This document shows, one piece after another, positions 5,695 to 6,992 of a DNA stretch of 6,992 nt. Position numbers and translations under genes: made by a program. The notes under the pieces are model-generated. The model was not told the DNA's origin, searched no databases, and was given only the letters and a program-made list of their open reading frames with translations. Source of the stretch: JAYEJW01 sp034716535 (GTDB taxonomy: Bacteria; Pseudomonadota; Gammaproteobacteria; Chromatiales; Chromatiaceae); contig JAYEJW010000542.1 of NCBI GenBank assembly GCA_034716535.1, positions 1 through 6,992 on the forward strand. Reading direction: 5' to 3'. Every line of letters starts with the position of its first letter. Position 1 is the stretch's first letter.

Positions 5695-6189
5695 GTCTTC
5701 TCCCGCATTCAGAGAGTGTAGAGACGGGCCACGCCGTTCCGGCGCGCCTCGATCCGGGTTTGTCGGAGTCTTCCCCAGCAGAGGACCCGACCCAAACAGC
5801 ACAAGCGCATTCGCTTGTCTGGGCGTTAGCCATAAGGCGTCCCCGGGCGACAGCGATCCCTTGGGGAAGGGTCAGCGTATATTTTCCGGTAGAGCCATCC
5901 GGCGTCTTGCCGTCCAGTTCGAATTCCACATAGACAGCAGCCAAAGATTACCAAAGGCGAAGAACGGAAATCCGACCATATCGCGCCAACATACTGAACC
6001 GGCTTAACAGCGGCGACTCGCCCGGAAGAATCTCGCACGGTGCCCGCCAGATTACCCGGGGCGGCCGAAAATGCTGGGAATCTAAGCTGAAGCAACGACA
6101 AGACTTCCCTCTAGATCGGAAAGCATGAAATTTCTGTGACTATTCAGGACCCCTTGCTAAACAGCCAGTTGATGTCGTAATTTCGCGTC
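5695..6189. other. Gap between Tat mini-protein and IS66 relic; possible decayed gene
   Basis: No intact gene is supported. Frames of 86-94 residues on the minus strand change frame without a consistent protein. One stretch (about 5944-5858, minus) reads AAVYVEFELDGKTPDGSTGK then YTLTLPQG, which resembles the start of DUF1214 domains (pattern AVY...DGxPxDGS...YTLTxPxG), but an in-frame stop precedes it and the similarity ends soon after. The promoter of the mini-protein/AcnX operon should also be here; I found no clear sigma-70 or sigma-54 boxes. Confidence 0.4.
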
Positions 6190-6870
6190 ATGTCTGAGAA
6201 GTGCCCCCCAACCCACTCCCTGGAAAGTCTGGTGACGGAACTTCGGGGGCTGCGCGCGTTGGTCGCGGAGCAGGCCGCCGTCATCGAGCAACAGCGCCAA
6301 CGCATCGAAGAGCTGCAAGCGCGTCTGGCCAAGGACAGCCACAACTCCAGCAAGCCGCCGTCCTCGGACCCGCCGTTCAACAAGCCGCCGCCGCGCTCGC
6401 AGCGCAAGCCGAGCGGTCGCAAGCCGGGTGGCCAGAAGGGCCATCGCGGCGTCACCGTGCCCGCGCCGCAGGTCGCACAGTTCCAGGCCCGCTACGACAC
6501 CATCCTCACCGAAGCCGAGGCCCGTAACCCCCGCCGTCCCCGCCGTCCCGGCACCCGCGGGCGGGTCAAGCAGTCTCCCGCCTACAACCTCATCGCGCGA
6601 CTGCGCGAGCACCGCGACGCGGTCCTGCGCTTCATCTCGGACCTGCGCATTCCCTTCGACAACAATCTGGCCGAACGCGACATCCGCATGTCGAAGCTCA
6701 AGCAGAAGGTCTCCGGCTGCTTCCGCGCCGAGGCCGGGGCGGAACACTTCGCGATCATCCGCTCCTACCTCTCGACCTTACGCAAGCAGTCCGCCGACAT
6801 CTTCAAATCCTTGGTCCTGACGTTCCAGGGCAGCCCGCCAATGGCTAACCAAACAAGGGACATTGCCTGA
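6190..6870 (+). pseudogene. IS66-family transposase, internally deleted relic
   Basis: This 226-residue reading frame joins the two ends of an IS66 transposase (normally about 480-520 residues). The N-terminal part has the leucine-rich helical segment (about 10-48, LVTELRGLRALVAEQ...) and the typical KDSHNSSKPPSSDPP motif with a basic GRKPGGQKGHRG stretch (about 76-87). It then jumps, around residues 88-98 (nt about 6451-6484), to the C-terminal part: QARYDTIL, KQSPAYNLIARLREH (127-141), and PFDNNLAERDIRMSKLKQKV (155-174), which carries the catalytic glutamate (E162), then the SGCFRAEAGAEHFAIIRSYLSTLRKQ block. The central region, with the DDE aspartates, is missing, so it cannot transpose by itself. 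The junction is in frame. No companion TnpB or TnpA-like gene is seen, and I could not define the terminal inverted repeats. It is transcribed opposite to its left-hand neighbours. Confidence 0.88.
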
Positions 6871-6992
6871 GGTATCCCCAGATTATTGCTCTCTAATATA
6901 GTAGGTTGCGGCGCACTTTTAACGTAGAGTTGAACATGCATGGGGTTTTGTGGTTCCTGGAAAGCGACCAAACCCACCAGGAGCCACCCCAT
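6871..6992. other. Right-edge segment beyond the IS66 relic
   Basis: This AT-richer 122 bp follows the transposase stop. It should contain or lie beyond the element's right end, but I found no sequence that pairs as an inverted repeat with the DNA just left of 6190. No gene is supported. Confidence 0.4.

Noticed and set aside
5725..5745. TGGCCCG-type sequence as a sigma-54 promoter for the operon
   Set aside because: The minus-strand sequence lacks the TTGC half of the -24/-12 consensus at the right spacing.
5042..6007. Plus-strand frame of 321 codons across the AcnX leader and upstream gap
   Set aside because: Composition is Ala/Ser/Pro-rich shadow sequence with no motif, and it runs across two minus-strand starts with good ribosome binding sites.
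6157..6747. Minus-strand frame of 196 codons opposite the IS66 relic
   Set aside because: The plus strand carries unmistakable IS66 motifs; this is their antisense.

Overview
The window looks like the chromosome of a high-GC Gram-negative proteobacterium, most likely a gammaproteobacterium. The evidence is an outer-membrane beta-barrel porin ending in phenylalanine, twin-arginine (Tat) signal peptides, an AraC regulator with a proteobacterial-type ligand-binding domain, REP-like palindromes between genes, and an IS66 relic. No rRNA or tRNA gene and no CRISPR array was seen.

All native genes lie on the minus strand, so transcription runs from high to low coordinates. From about 5.7 kb downwards they are: a 58-residue Tat-signal mini-protein (5694-5518); the large, catalytic subunit of an aconitase X (AcnX) family dehydratase carrying a Tat signal and a long Ala/Pro/Gly linker (5502-3904); the small, swivel-domain AcnX subunit (3825-3379); an OprB-like porin (3200-1884); and, after a 555-bp gap, an AraC-family regulator (1328-297). 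A strong REP-like hairpin separates the small subunit from the porin. A composite inverted repeat lies between the porin and the regulator. On the plus strand at the right edge, 6190-6870 encodes an internally deleted IS66 transposase.

The most interesting feature is the combination of AcnX with export. From memory of the family, AcnX enzymes (cis-3-hydroxy-L-proline dehydratase, archaeal phosphomevalonate dehydratase) are cytosolic Fe-S enzymes. Here the large subunit begins with a good Tat signal and an AxA cleavage site, chosen by a strong ribosome binding site, and about 106 extra residues precede the usual AcnX start. The small subunit has no signal, so it would have to be carried out as a hitchhiker on the folded large subunit. 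A second, shorter Tat-signal ORF sits just upstream and a porin just downstream. My inference is a periplasmic dehydratase module in which the porin admits the substrate, the exported AcnX complex dehydrates it, and the AraC protein may sense substrate or product. The substrate cannot be told from sequence.

The 5695-6189 segment between the mini-protein and the IS66 relic holds no convincing gene, only one short stretch that may be a DUF1214-like remnant.
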